Shown here in pieces: positions 8,509 to 16,348 of a DNA stretch of 30,705 nt. Source of the stretch: Planctomycetota bacterium (GTDB lineage: Bacteria > Planctomycetota > Planctomycetia > Pirellulales > Pirellulaceae); contig JAPLNJ010000616.1 of NCBI GenBank assembly GCA_026692885.1, positions 1 through 30,705 of the forward strand. The letters are read 5' to 3'. A program made the translations under genes and the position numbers. Each line of letters starts with the position of its first letter. Position 1 is the stretch's first letter. Under the pieces are notes generated by a model. That model saw nothing but the letters and a program-made list of their open reading frames with translations. It ran no database searches and was not told the origin of the DNA.

Positions 8509-9510
8509 ATGGACAAACCGCCAATGTCGCGCTCGATCTTGTTGCCAGGTCTCGTCGCCTTGGCTCTGATGACCCTATCGGTTCCGGCTAGGCAGGTGCG
8601 TGCTCAGGACGGCGGCTCAAAGCCGACGGTGTGGATGTGCCCACCGACGCAGGACAACGGCAGGTGTTTCCGGGAACTCTTCGAAGAGCCGGAGCGCTGG
8701 GCAAAGACGCGCGCCGCGATCGATGTGCTCGGCTATGCAGACCACGTCCTGAACCGGCAATTCACCGACGACCAACTCCGAGCCTGGCTACCCCTGTTGC
8801 AGCAGTGGGGGATCAAGTTTGCGCTGGAGGTCGGCGCCGTCAAGCCTTGGGGCACCACCGGCGAAAAGACCTTCAACATCCAACGCCCGATGTGGGACCG
8901 CGTCCAACGAGCCGGGGGCAGTATCTATGCCTTCGCGATGGACGAACCGCTCTGCTGTGCCCGCCAGGAAATCCATCAGCCGGACGACTACGCGGTCCAG
9001 GAAACGGCCAACTTCATCGCGCTGGTGCGTCAGCACTACCCGCAGGTGCTGATCGGTGATATCGAGCCCTACCCCTTCATTTCGCTGCCGGACCTCAGCC
9101 GCTGGATCGAAGCCTTGGAAAAGGAACTCGCGAACCGGCAAGTCCGCGGCTTGGACTTCTTCCGGTTGGACGTCGATTGGGTGAACTTCACGGTGCGTAA
9201 CCACGGCTCCTGGCAGGAAGTCAAGCAATTGGAGCACACCTGCCGGAACCGCAGGCTGCCCTTCAGCTTGATCTATTGGGCGGCGGACTACCCTGCCCTG
9301 AAAGGCCGGGGATTGGCGGATGATGCGACCTGGTACGTGTCCATCATGCGTCAGGCGCAGGACTATGCGCTGCTCGACGGGGCGCCGGACCAGTTTGTCC
9401 TCGAAAGCTGGATCGAGAGTCCTTCGCGCTGCGTGCCCGAGACGGACGATTTCACCTTCACGCGATCCGTGCTCGACTTCAGCCGGAAGTTCGTTAAGCG
9501 GGGCCCGTGA
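8509..9510 (+). CDS. Secreted protein of unknown function, possibly TIM-barrel-like
   Basis: A 333-residue reading from ATG 8509 (MDKPPMSRS...) or ATG 8524 starts with a signal peptide (ILLPGLVALALMTL..., cleavage near VRAQD). The longer frame from 8377 is unlikely because its first 44 codons look non-coding. The mature part has alternating predicted strands and helices (WGIKFALEVGAVKPWG; IYAFAMDEPLCC; QVLIGDIEPYP; GLDFFRLDVDW; FSLIYWAADYP) as in (beta/alpha)8 glycosidase-like folds. Acidic residues at strand ends (D-E in FAMDEP, E in IGDIEP, D-D in FRLDVDW) would be candidate active-site residues. I do not recognise a named family. There is no good Shine-Dalgarno sequence. Confidence 0.75.
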   Translation: MDKPPMSRSILLPGLVALALMTLSVPARQVRAQDGGSKPTVWMCPPTQDNGRCFRELFEEPERWAKTRAAIDVLGYADHVLNRQFTDDQLRAWLPLLQQWGIKFALEVGAVKPWGTTGEKTFNIQRPMWDRVQRAGGSIYAFAMDEPLCCARQEIHQPDDYAVQETANFIALVRQHYPQVLIGDIEPYPFISLPDLSRWIEALEKELANRQVRGLDFFRLDVDWVNFTVRNHGSWQEVKQLEHTCRNRRLPFSLIYWAADYPALKGRGLADDATWYVSIMRQAQDYALLDGAPDQFVLESWIESPSRCVPETDDFTFTRSVLDFSRKFVKRGP

Positions 9511-9522
9511 CTTTAGGTCAGG

Positions 9523-9855
9523 CTAATCCAAGAAGTGCCAGCCGGACAAGTACCAGCCCTTCCCAAACGGTTCGGACCAGCGCACTTCAGCCCGCAGGCG
9601 AACCGGGGAGCCTGACAGAACGTGGATGTCCACGGTCGCCACGCGGCCAACTTCCCAGGACACCTCCGAGATTAGTGAGAGGCCCTCTTTCGAAAGTTCT
9701 CGGGAGAATGCCCGCAAGGGTTCATCCAGGTTGCGGCCGATGTACAGCGTGACGGGGCGTGCGAACGGCTGCCGCTGCTGGGCGCGCCGGTCGCGGAGCA
9801 TTTGAGCTTGGTTCTCTCGGAGCAGGCGTTCGATTTGTTCTTTCATGATCGTCAT
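9523..9855 (-). CDS. PilZ-domain protein
   Basis: The 110-residue protein starts at ATG 9855 (MTIMKEQ) or ATG 9846. Longer readings run into the palindromic element at 9863-10001. A basic N-terminal helix (IERLLRENQAQMLRDRRAQQ) precedes a PilZ barrel: RQPFARPVTLYI, then FSRELSKEGLSLIS, then VEIHVL-like strands and a C-terminal GWYLSGWHF. PilZ domains bind cyclic di-GMP through RxxxR and [D/N]xSxxG motifs. Here the first has four residues between the arginines and the second has E in place of D/N, so binding may be weak or lost. It converges with the upstream secreted protein gene, the two stops being 12 bp apart. Confidence 0.8.
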   Translation of the reverse strand: MTIMKEQIERLLRENQAQMLRDRRAQQRQPFARPVTLYIGRNLDEPLRAFSRELSKEGLSLISEVSWEVGRVATVDIHVLSGSPVRLRAEVRWSEPFGKGWYLSGWHFLD

Positions 9856-9862
9856 CTCGACT

Positions 9863-10001
9863 GTAGGGTGGGTCAAGCCAGCCGTGTTCCCGGTGGGACG
9901 CGGGCGCTGTGCTAATCGTCGTTGCGTCGTCGTGCCGTGAATCACGGTGGGAACGGCTGGCGAAGGCCCACCGAGACCTGCGCTCCCTTGGCCCACCCTA
10001 C
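9863..10001. repeat. Palindromic element with GTAGGGTGGG ends, family G
   Basis: The termini gtagggtgggtcaag (9863-9877) and ttggcccaccctac (9988-10001) are complementary apart from one mismatch. Subterminal sequences (ccagccgt...tcccggtggg and cacggtgggaacggctgg) pair again. It fills the gap between the PilZ gene and the 3' end of the UbiD-type gene, which ends 15 bp away. GTAGGGTGGG-type ends are a recurring kind of planctomycete intergenic repeat. Confidence 0.85.
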
Positions 10002-10015
10002 GTGCATCGTCCGGG

Positions 10016-11890
10016 TTAGAGGTACGGGGCCAGCGGCCCGCCGCGGGCGGCCAGGGCATCGACGCGTTTCGTCACCTGGGGATCCTCCGCCAAAGGCGGC
10101 GCGTGATGTGGCTTGCAGCGCGCGTCGATGACCAGCGAACCGCGACAGCCCCAATGCTTCTGCTGGGTGCACGCTTCGATGCCGAAGATGTCCGCCGCGG
10201 GATTGCTGCGCGTAAAGGTGACCCACAAGAAGTTCTGCAGCGTGTGTGCCGTAAAGTCGCTGTCGTCGACGAGGACGATCAGCGGGAAACGCTGGATCGG
10301 GTCGACGGCGCGGAAGGAACGGCAGAACCTCTCGACGGCCGCCTCCGTGCCGTCCGCAGACGCGGCATACGGTGGACCGGCGATCGCCAGAATGCCCGGC
10401 AGGCAGACTCGCGGTTCGCGGAAGCCGTCCGGCAAGTTCAGGCTCGCCGGCAGTTCCGTGGTCAACTCCCGTACCCGCGGACCGGCCGCCGCGATCACCA
10501 CCTTGGAACCTTCGTTTAGCCCGCTGCCGGTATAGTCCAGCGTGTCGATCGTCGTGCACGTCTGGAAATGCAGGTCCCGCTGCCAGTCGGCGCGCTCCAA
10601 CACGTGCCGGAAGAAGCCAGCCACGTCACCAATGTCTAGTTCGGGGTTGTCGTCATGGGCCACGATCAACAGGTACTTGGTCAACGACAGTTGGCCCTGG
10701 CCGAGGATGGCGTTGGCCTGCGTCAGCAACTCCTGGGGCCTGTGCAGTGCGTGGTACGGTGTGTACCGTTCACTGCCGATGGCCAGGGTCAGCGGATGCA
10801 CCCCCGCGGCGTCGACGGCGTGTACGCAGTGCACACCGGGAAGCACGGTCGGGATGATCGGCCCGGTCAGTTCGTGAATGAATTCGCCGAACGTTGTATC
10901 TTCCTGCGGCGGACGGCCCACGACGGTGAACGGCCACACGGCGTCGGGGCGATGATAGACGTGCTCCACGCGCAGCACGGGGAAGTTATGCGCCAGACTG
11001 TAATAGCCCAGATGATCGCCAAACGGGCCTTCCGGAAGTTGCTTGTCCGCCAGGATCGTACCCGTGATGCAGAAGTCCGCTTCGGCATAGATGGGCAGCG
11101 GGCCAGCGAGACCACCGTTCGCGGCGGCGGACCGTCGGCGGTGATCGATCAGCGGAATGCGGTGGCCGGCCAGCGCTCCGGCGAAGGTCAGTTCCGACAG
11201 ATCTTCCGGCAGCGGCAGCACCGCAGCCAAAGCCATCGCGGGTGTGCCGCCGACAAACACGTTCACGCGAAACGGCTGTCCCTGGCGAATGGCCGCCGCA
11301 TGATGCACGCCGATCGTGCGGTGGAGTTGGTAGTGAAATCCCACCTCGCGATTCGGTTCGTATTGACCGCCGGAAAGCTGCACGCGGTACATCCCTAGAT
11401 TCGATCTCCTCAGCCCCGGCTGTTCCACATTCTCTGTGTACACTTGCGGTAGCGTGACGTAGGCTCCGCCGTCGTCCGGCCACGATTTTAGTTGCGGCAA
11501 GCAGTCGATCGTGGTCTCGTGGGCCAGCACCGGACCGGTCGAGCAGCGTCGCGGCAGCGTGTGCAGGGCGGTCAGCGGCGCTGCCAGGTAGCGGGTCGGG
11601 TGTCGGAGTGCCTGCGTGGCATCCGTCTTCAGCTCGATCAACCGCCGCACACGCTCCAGCGTATCGCGAAACAGGTACCGCGCCCGCTCGATGGTGCCGA
11701 ACAGATTCGAAACCATCGGGAAGCGGCAGTGGGTCACGTTCGTGAACAGGACCGCCGGGCCGCGCGCGGCATAGACCCGACGCTGGATCTCCGCGGCCTC
11801 CAAGTGCGCGTCGACGGGATCTTCGAGACGAACCAGCTGTCCGGCGGCTTCCAAATCACGCAGGCACTCTTGCAGATTGCGATAACCCAC
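10016..11890 (-). CDS. UbiD-family prenylated-FMN decarboxylase
   Basis: The 624-residue protein starts with GTG (MGYRNLQECLRDLEAAGQLVRL), a characteristic UbiD beginning. Conserved features are SNLGMYR near 163-169 and the SGGQYEPNREVGFH stretch near 173-186, together likely prFMN and metal binding. YAEADF near 270 and EGPFGDHLGYYS near 287-298 bring the acidic residues of the active site. The C-terminal D-TRSNPAADIFG region is also typical. UbiD enzymes decarboxylate aromatic or unsaturated acids with prFMN made by UbiX. No ubiX lies in the window. At 624 residues it is longer than E. coli UbiD (about 497) and matches the longer planctomycete group, so the substrate need not be a quinone precursor. 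It diverges from pepA with a 92-bp gap. Confidence 0.9.
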   Translation of the reverse strand: MGYRNLQECLRDLEAAGQLVRLEDPVDAHLEAAEIQRRVYAARGPAVLFTNVTHCRFPMVSNLFGTIERARYLFRDTLERVRRLIELKTDATQALRHPTRYLAAPLTALHTLPRRCSTGPVLAHETTIDCLPQLKSWPDDGGAYVTLPQVYTENVEQPGLRRSNLGMYRVQLSGGQYEPNREVGFHYQLHRTIGVHHAAAIRQGQPFRVNVFVGGTPAMALAAVLPLPEDLSELTFAGALAGHRIPLIDHRRRSAAANGGLAGPLPIYAEADFCITGTILADKQLPEGPFGDHLGYYSLAHNFPVLRVEHVYHRPDAVWPFTVVGRPPQEDTTFGEFIHELTGPIIPTVLPGVHCVHAVDAAGVHPLTLAIGSERYTPYHALHRPQELLTQANAILGQGQLSLTKYLLIVAHDDNPELDIGDVAGFFRHVLERADWQRDLHFQTCTTIDTLDYTGSGLNEGSKVVIAAAGPRVRELTTELPASLNLPDGFREPRVCLPGILAIAGPPYAASADGTEAAVERFCRSFRAVDPIQRFPLIVLVDDSDFTAHTLQNFLWVTFTRSNPAADIFGIEACTQQKHWGCRGSLVIDARCKPHHAPPLAEDPQVTKRVDALAARGGPLAPYL

Positions 11891-11982
11891 GGTGTAATCC
11901 TAGTCTTTCCAACTTGCCCCCTTGTGGACATCCCTGCGAACATGATAGACAGAAAGCCCCACTCTTCACAGGATTGCACCTC

Positions 11983-13437
11983 ATGAAAATCACTGCCACG
12001 GACGTTAAAGTCACAGAAATCGAAGCCGATGCAGTTGTCGTCGGCGTTGACTCCCAGGACGGCTTGACCACGGAAGCCCAGCAAGTCGACGCTGCCACCG
12101 GTGGCTTACTGACGCGACTACTGCAACGCGAGGAGATCTCCGGGAAGGCGGGGAAGATTACGACCTTGTTGGCGCCCGGGGGAGTCCGAGCGGGCCAGGT
12201 GGTAGTGATCGGTCTGGGAGAGCGTGAGAAGTTTGGTCGCGGGGAGGCCTTTCGCGCGGCGGCCGCGGCGGCGAAGAAACTGGCCGAGAAGCAACGCGCG
12301 CGCGTCGGCTTCTATCTCGGCGAAGGCTGGACCGAACCCCAGGTTGAAGCCGGCGTCTGCGGAGCGATGGTCGGCTGCCACGGGCAGGATTTGTATCGCG
12401 CGGAGAAGGACCTTTATCCGTTCGAGGAAATCCTCTGGGACGACGCCTACGAGTCGGTGTTGCAGGCCGGGCAAATTTTCGGCGAAACCGTTAACTTGAT
12501 TCGGCAACTCGTGAACGAGCCTCCCAGTCGTCTGTATCCTGTCGTGTTCGCGGCCGAGGCCCGGAAGTTGGCTGAGGAAAACGGTCTGACCATCGAAGTT
12601 TGGGACGAACAGCGACTCGAAGCGGAACGCTGCGGTTCCTTACTGGCCGTGGCGCGCGGTTCCTCCAAGCCGCCGCGACTGGTGATCATCGAGCACCGCG
12701 GCGGAGTGCCCGACGCGCCGCTGCTGGCCCTGGTCGGCAAGGGCGTGACCTTTGACTCCGGCGGCTTGTCGCTGAAGCCGACCGACAGCATGAAGACCAT
12801 GAAGTGCGACATGGCGGGGGCGGCGACCGTCCTGGCCGCGGTGCTGGCCATCGCGCGGTTGGAGTTGCCCGTGAACGTGATCGGGCTGATGGGGTTGGTC
12901 GAGAACATGATCGGCGGCAACGCCTACAAGGTGGGCGATGTGCTGACGGCCCGCAGCGGCAAGACGATCGAAGTGCTGAACACGGACGCGGAAGGACGGT
13001 TGGTGCTGGCGGACGTACTCCACGTGGCGGTCGAACGCGGCGCGGCCAAGATCATCGATCTGGCCACCTTGACCGGCGCTTGTGTGGTGGCCTTGGGCAC
13101 CGACGTGGCAGGGCTGATGACCAACGATCAAGCCTGGTGCGACGTGGTCAAGGCCGCTGCCGACAGTTGTGGCGAACCGGCTTGGCAACTGCCCATGTTC
13201 GCGGAGTTCACGGAACAGATCCGCAGCAAGGTGGCGGATATCAAGAACGTCGGGGAAGGACGTTGGGGCGGCGCCATCACGGCGGCCAAGTTCTTGGAGG
13301 AGTTCGTCGAGGGCAAGCCGTGGGTGCATATCGACATTGCCGGGCCGGCCTTCCTGGAGAATCCCAAGCCGTGGCTGGATGCGGGCGGCACGGGCGCCTA
13401 TTTGCGGACGCTGGTCGAGGTCGCGCGGCAGTGGTAG
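11983..13437 (+). CDS. pepA: Leucyl aminopeptidase (M17 family)
   Basis: The 484-residue protein starts at ATG 11983 (MKITATDVKV), which fits the family better than the upstream TTG/ATG extension. The complete M17 dizinc site is visible: K253 and D258 in GKGVTFDSGG, D276 in KCDMAGAA, and D335, E337 and R339 in NTDAEGR. The spacing equals that of E. coli PepA (5, 18, 59, 2 and 2 residues). The N-terminal macro-like domain is present, as is the C-terminal GPAF segment. It is a cytoplasmic hexameric enzyme that removes N-terminal residues from peptides. It diverges from the UbiD gene, and a large palindromic element follows the stop. Confidence 0.96.
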   Translation: MKITATDVKVTEIEADAVVVGVDSQDGLTTEAQQVDAATGGLLTRLLQREEISGKAGKITTLLAPGGVRAGQVVVIGLGEREKFGRGEAFRAAAAAAKKLAEKQRARVGFYLGEGWTEPQVEAGVCGAMVGCHGQDLYRAEKDLYPFEEILWDDAYESVLQAGQIFGETVNLIRQLVNEPPSRLYPVVFAAEARKLAEENGLTIEVWDEQRLEAERCGSLLAVARGSSKPPRLVIIEHRGGVPDAPLLALVGKGVTFDSGGLSLKPTDSMKTMKCDMAGAATVLAAVLAIARLELPVNVIGLMGLVENMIGGNAYKVGDVLTARSGKTIEVLNTDAEGRLVLADVLHVAVERGAAKIIDLATLTGACVVALGTDVAGLMTNDQAWCDVVKAAADSCGEPAWQLPMFAEFTEQIRSKVADIKNVGEGRWGGAITAAKFLEEFVEGKPWVHIDIAGPAFLENPKPWLDAGGTGAYLRTLVEVARQW

Positions 13438-13440
13438 GCT

Positions 13441-13730
13441 AGCGCCAAACGGGTTTTCCGGTGTTGGCATTCACTTTGGCATTTGACGAATGCCCCCGGC
13501 TTGCCCGGAGGATACTTACGTTTGTTGCTACACAAGCCCTACACCTCACTCCCCCGTTTCGCCCGCGGCGGCGAAGCCGCCGCGGGCGAAACGGGGGAGT
13601 GAGGTGACGCGGGGGAACGCCTCCTGTAGCTGCGAACGTGAGCCTCCACGGGGCAAGCCCGTGGCATCCAATTCACAGAACCATAAGATCTCATTCTTTA
13701 CGCGAATCGCCCCATAACCGTTTGGTGCGA
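13441..13730. repeat. Nested inverted-repeat element J downstream of pepA
   Basis: The ends gcgccaaacgg (13442) and ccgtttggtgc (13718-13728) are near-perfect complements and resemble the ends of family A. Inside are further paired arms: cggcttgcccggagg (about 13498) against ccacggggcaagcccg (about 13648), and acgtttgttgctaca (about 13518) against tgtagctgcgaacgt (about 13625). The centre is the perfect hairpin at 13542-13606. The whole gap between pepA and the DTW gene (352 bp) is therefore repeat DNA. Confidence 0.8.
13542..13606. terminator. Perfect 31-bp hairpin at the centre of element J
   Basis: The arms at 13542-13572 and 13576-13606 are exact complements around a gaa loop, GC-rich throughout. 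It lies between two convergent genes (pepA and the DTW gene) and could stop transcription from both sides. No U-run follows, so terminator activity is inferred. Confidence 0.6.
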
Positions 13731-13789
13731 GTGCTCCGTCGCCCTCCGAGTGGCGAGTTGAGATCGATTGTTTGCGACCCCAGGCCGCG

Positions 13790-15016
13790 TTAGGTTAGAT
13801 CCTCGCTGCTCCCACCGAGAAACTCCGTCGCGGAGGGGTACTCTGTCGGGGTCTTCCCCAGGATGTTGAGGTGTCGGACCAACGCCAGGGCATTGGCAAG
13901 TCGCTTGCCCGCGCGGCCGGGATGCTGAGCGGGGGCGCTCACCAGCCCCTCCCCGGTCAAGAGTTCGTCCAGCGAGCGATATCGCTGCTGCGGATTGAAA
14001 TCGACGGACTTGAGGACCAGACAGGGCGTGCAGTTGGCACTGATCCTGGTGAGCAGATGGGCCGTGTTGTGGCTGTAGACCACCAGCGTATCGCTCGGAC
14101 GCTGGAAGGCGGCCCAAGACCTGCAAAATTCATCCGGAGACAACGCCTGGGAAAAATGTTCGTGGGTCAGCTCCAGGTGTCCGAGGAAAGACTCCTGCAA
14201 GGGAAATTCGGGTTGGATCGCACCCACAAAACGCTCGCCAGTACCGAATCGTTGGGCCACCCAAAATACCGGATAACGTGGAACCCGGTCGCAGCCACGT
14301 CCACCGGCTGCCGATTCACCGTAGGCCACCACGACGTGGTCTAGGTCACCCAGCAGCGCCAGCGGGATGTTCCGGGAGGTGCGGTGGCGGCTTTCATTGC
14401 GGCGCCAGCCGTACTCGGACTTGGCATGCGCCAATTGACGCTCGACCATGCAGTTGAAGGCTTCCAACAGTTGCTCCAGGCCGTTGGTGTCCGGTTCCAG
14501 AATGCGCAAAGCAGCGACGGTCGCTTCGAGGGTCGAAAGTGACGTGGCATTGGGTTCTCGCCGCAAGCGGTAACGGCTGGGGGAAGCGGGCGCGAGCTGG
14601 TAACGCGGCAAGTCGTGAAGTGCCGCGATGTCGCGAACCAACGTCTTGGCATGGTGCCAAGTGCCATCGAGGACCACGAGCTGTTCGGGACGCTGATCCG
14701 GGGGCACGTCCGAAATCAACGGCGTTCCGAGCCCCGGGTACAACAGGCCCGCGCGCGGCTTGAGCTGAAGTCGGGCCGCTAGGCGGGTGGTTTGATCCAC
14801 CAGGAGACTCGAATTCTTGAGCGCCTTCCGCACAATGCGGGCCGTGTTGAAGGGATGAAAACGCTCGCGAATATGCTGCACGATCAGCACTTCCGTCTTG
14901 TTCTCGATGGTGGGGATCGCGGCGCAGAAACAATCGTTCTTCGGTCGAAAGCAATCGTAACAACGGTCTCTGGGGACGCTGCCCAGGGTTTGATCTTCGG
15001 CTTGTCGCGTTCGCAT
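13790..15016 (-). CDS. DTW-domain tRNA-uridine aminocarboxypropyltransferase with extra C-terminal domain
   Basis: In this 408-residue protein the N-terminal ~210 residues are a DTW domain: cysteines C19, C22, C29 and C31 (CYDCFRPKNDCFC) form a zinc site, and D117-G-T-W followed by HHAKTL is the signature motif. DTW enzymes (TapT/TuaA type) transfer the 3-amino-3-carboxypropyl group of S-adenosylmethionine to uridine in tRNA (acp3U). These enzymes are usually about 200-250 residues. Residues ~215-408 are additional (DHVVVAYGE, YPVFWVAQRFGTGERFVGAI, LELTHEHFSQALSPDEF, DTLVVYSHNTAHLL). I do not recognise that part. Its strand-helix alternation would suit a nuclease-like or binding domain. Confidence 0.85.
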   Translation of the reverse strand: MRTRQAEDQTLGSVPRDRCYDCFRPKNDCFCAAIPTIENKTEVLIVQHIRERFHPFNTARIVRKALKNSSLLVDQTTRLAARLQLKPRAGLLYPGLGTPLISDVPPDQRPEQLVVLDGTWHHAKTLVRDIAALHDLPRYQLAPASPSRYRLRREPNATSLSTLEATVAALRILEPDTNGLEQLLEAFNCMVERQLAHAKSEYGWRRNESRHRTSRNIPLALLGDLDHVVVAYGESAAGGRGCDRVPRYPVFWVAQRFGTGERFVGAIQPEFPLQESFLGHLELTHEHFSQALSPDEFCRSWAAFQRPSDTLVVYSHNTAHLLTRISANCTPCLVLKSVDFNPQQRYRSLDELLTGEGLVSAPAQHPGRAGKRLANALALVRHLNILGKTPTEYPSATEFLGGSSEDLT

Positions 15017-15039
15017 GGAAGTCAGACACGACCCTTCTC

Positions 15040-15125
15040 GTAGCCTGACTCTCCAGAGCCGGGCAGTCTCGAAAGCGACTCACCACTGAGGAGTCGCACA
15101 ACACGGCTCTGGAGAGCCATGCTAC
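15040..15125. repeat. Palindromic element with GTAGC ends and CTCTCCAGAGCC core, family B copy 1
   Basis: The left arm gtagcctgactctccagagc (15040-15059) pairs with the right arm ending gctctggagagccatgctac (15106-15125). The tip holds a small extra hairpin (gcgactc...gagtcgc). The right end supplies the stop codon of the NAD(P)H-hydrate epimerase gene. A second copy is at 28908-28985. Confidence 0.9.
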
Positions 15126-15826
15126 TTTGGTTGCGGCCGTAGGTCGCATTGACAACTGCCCCTCAGTTCTTCCAATAGTCTGCGCGGCACGCCGATGTCC
15201 AGGACGTGCACTTGGCCTAGACAGGTTGCCGCGGCGGGCACAGCAAAACCCGGTTTGGCAGCTACAAAAGTACAGGTGTGGTCAGCGCGGAACGTGCAGC
15301 GCGCCGGTTGCCCCGTCTCGCAGTCCAGGCCGCTGGGCAAATCCACAGCCAGCTTCCTGGCCCGGTGCGAGTTCAGCAGCTCGATCACCCGGTCCAGGGG
15401 CGGGCGAGGTTCGCCTGTTGACCCCGTTCCCAGCAACGCGTCCACGATCCAATCGGCTTGCGCCAATTCGACCTGCAGCGTGGCGTCGTCTACGGTCGGC
15501 AGGACCCGCACGGGAACGTCACACCGGCACAGAATCCGGTAGTTGGCCGCCGCGTCATCCGGCAGTTCTTCCGGACGCCCGAACAGCAAGACCCGCGCAC
15601 GGTAACCGCGCAGGTCCAAGTGCCGGGCGATCACAAACCCATCGCCGGCGTTATTGCCTTTGCCCGCACAGACGACAACCGGGCCCGCAATGCCCAACTC
15701 GCAAAGCTTGTCGGTACAGCCCCGGCCGGCATTTTCCATCAACACCAACCCGGACATGCCGTAATCTTCGATCGCCCGGCGGTCCACTTCGCGAACTTGT
15801 TGTCGACTCAGGCAGGGTGGAATCAT
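15122..15826 (-). CDS. nnrE: NAD(P)H-hydrate epimerase (YjeF N-terminal domain)
   Basis: The 234-residue protein contains the standard YjeF_N elements: MENAGRG near 31-37, the glycine-rich CAGKGNNAGDGF near 53-64, VDALLGTGSTGEPRPP near 128-143, and LAVDLPSGLDCETG near 158-171. The enzyme epimerises the R and S forms of damaged NAD(P)H hydrate in the cytoplasm so that a dehydratase can repair it. The usual fused dehydratase (NnrD) is absent, making this the single-domain version. The TAG stop is formed by the GTAG end of palindromic element B1, so the original C-terminus (…CDLRPQPK) may have been altered by the insertion. Confidence 0.93.
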   Translation of the reverse strand: MIPPCLSRQQVREVDRRAIEDYGMSGLVLMENAGRGCTDKLCELGIAGPVVVCAGKGNNAGDGFVIARHLDLRGYRARVLLFGRPEELPDDAAANYRILCRCDVPVRVLPTVDDATLQVELAQADWIVDALLGTGSTGEPRPPLDRVIELLNSHRARKLAVDLPSGLDCETGQPARCTFRADHTCTFVAAKPGFAVPAAATCLGQVHVLDIGVPRRLLEELRGSCQCDLRPQPK

Positions 15827-15942
15827 GGCGGGAACTTCGCAAGTCCGGTTGGTCAGGTTGGCTCAAGGCCGTACAATACAATTTCAATTTGGGACAACAT
15901 CCAGCATGATAGCGAGAATCGAATTGGTTGAGGAGGACCGAG

Positions 15943-16176
15943 ATGCCGCTTTACGAGTACGCCTGCAAGAAGTGTAACAGTGAATTTGAACTCCTGATTC
16001 GTAGCGACGAGCCACCCGAGTGCCCGGGTTGCGGCAGTCGTAAACTGGAGAAGCTGCTGAGCGTCCCTGCGGCCCACATGGCGAGTTCCAGCCAATTGCC
16101 CATGTGCAGCGTGTCGCCGCCGGGCGGCTGCGGCTCGCCGACTTGCGGCATGGGCCATTGCCCAATGGATTCCTAA
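15943..16176 (+). CDS. FmdB-family small zinc-ribbon protein
   Basis: The 77-residue protein starts at ATG 15943 with gaggaggac 7 nt upstream, an excellent site. MPLYEYACKKC is the hallmark FmdB/CxxC start. Two CxxC pairs (CKKC, CPGC) form a zinc ribbon, and a variable cysteine/glycine-rich tail follows (GGCGSPTCGMGHCP). The family was named after a putative regulator of formamidase, but its actual function is not settled. It diverges from the nnrE gene. Confidence 0.93.
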   Translation: MPLYEYACKKCNSEFELLIRSDEPPECPGCGSRKLEKLLSVPAAHMASSSQLPMCSVSPPGGCGSPTCGMGHCPMDS

Positions 16177-16348
16177 TCCGGATTATTCAGGTAGAGTGGG
16201 GCAAGGGGGCGGAGGAGGGTCAAGGGAAAGGATGGCAAGGGAATCAGATAACCCGTGCCGACTGCGCTCCGGCGTTCCTCATCCCCTACTCCCCCATTAC
16301 TCTGCCCAACATTCCCTAGCCCAAGAATCGCTGCGATTCGCTGAAACC

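Noticed and set aside
12640..13470. 276-codon minus-strand frame opposite pepA
   Set aside because: It is the antisense shadow of pepA, whose active-site motifs are complete on the plus strand.
16177..16348. Possible gene between the FmdB protein and the M48 peptidase
   Set aside because: Only short frames with no start signal or motif are present.
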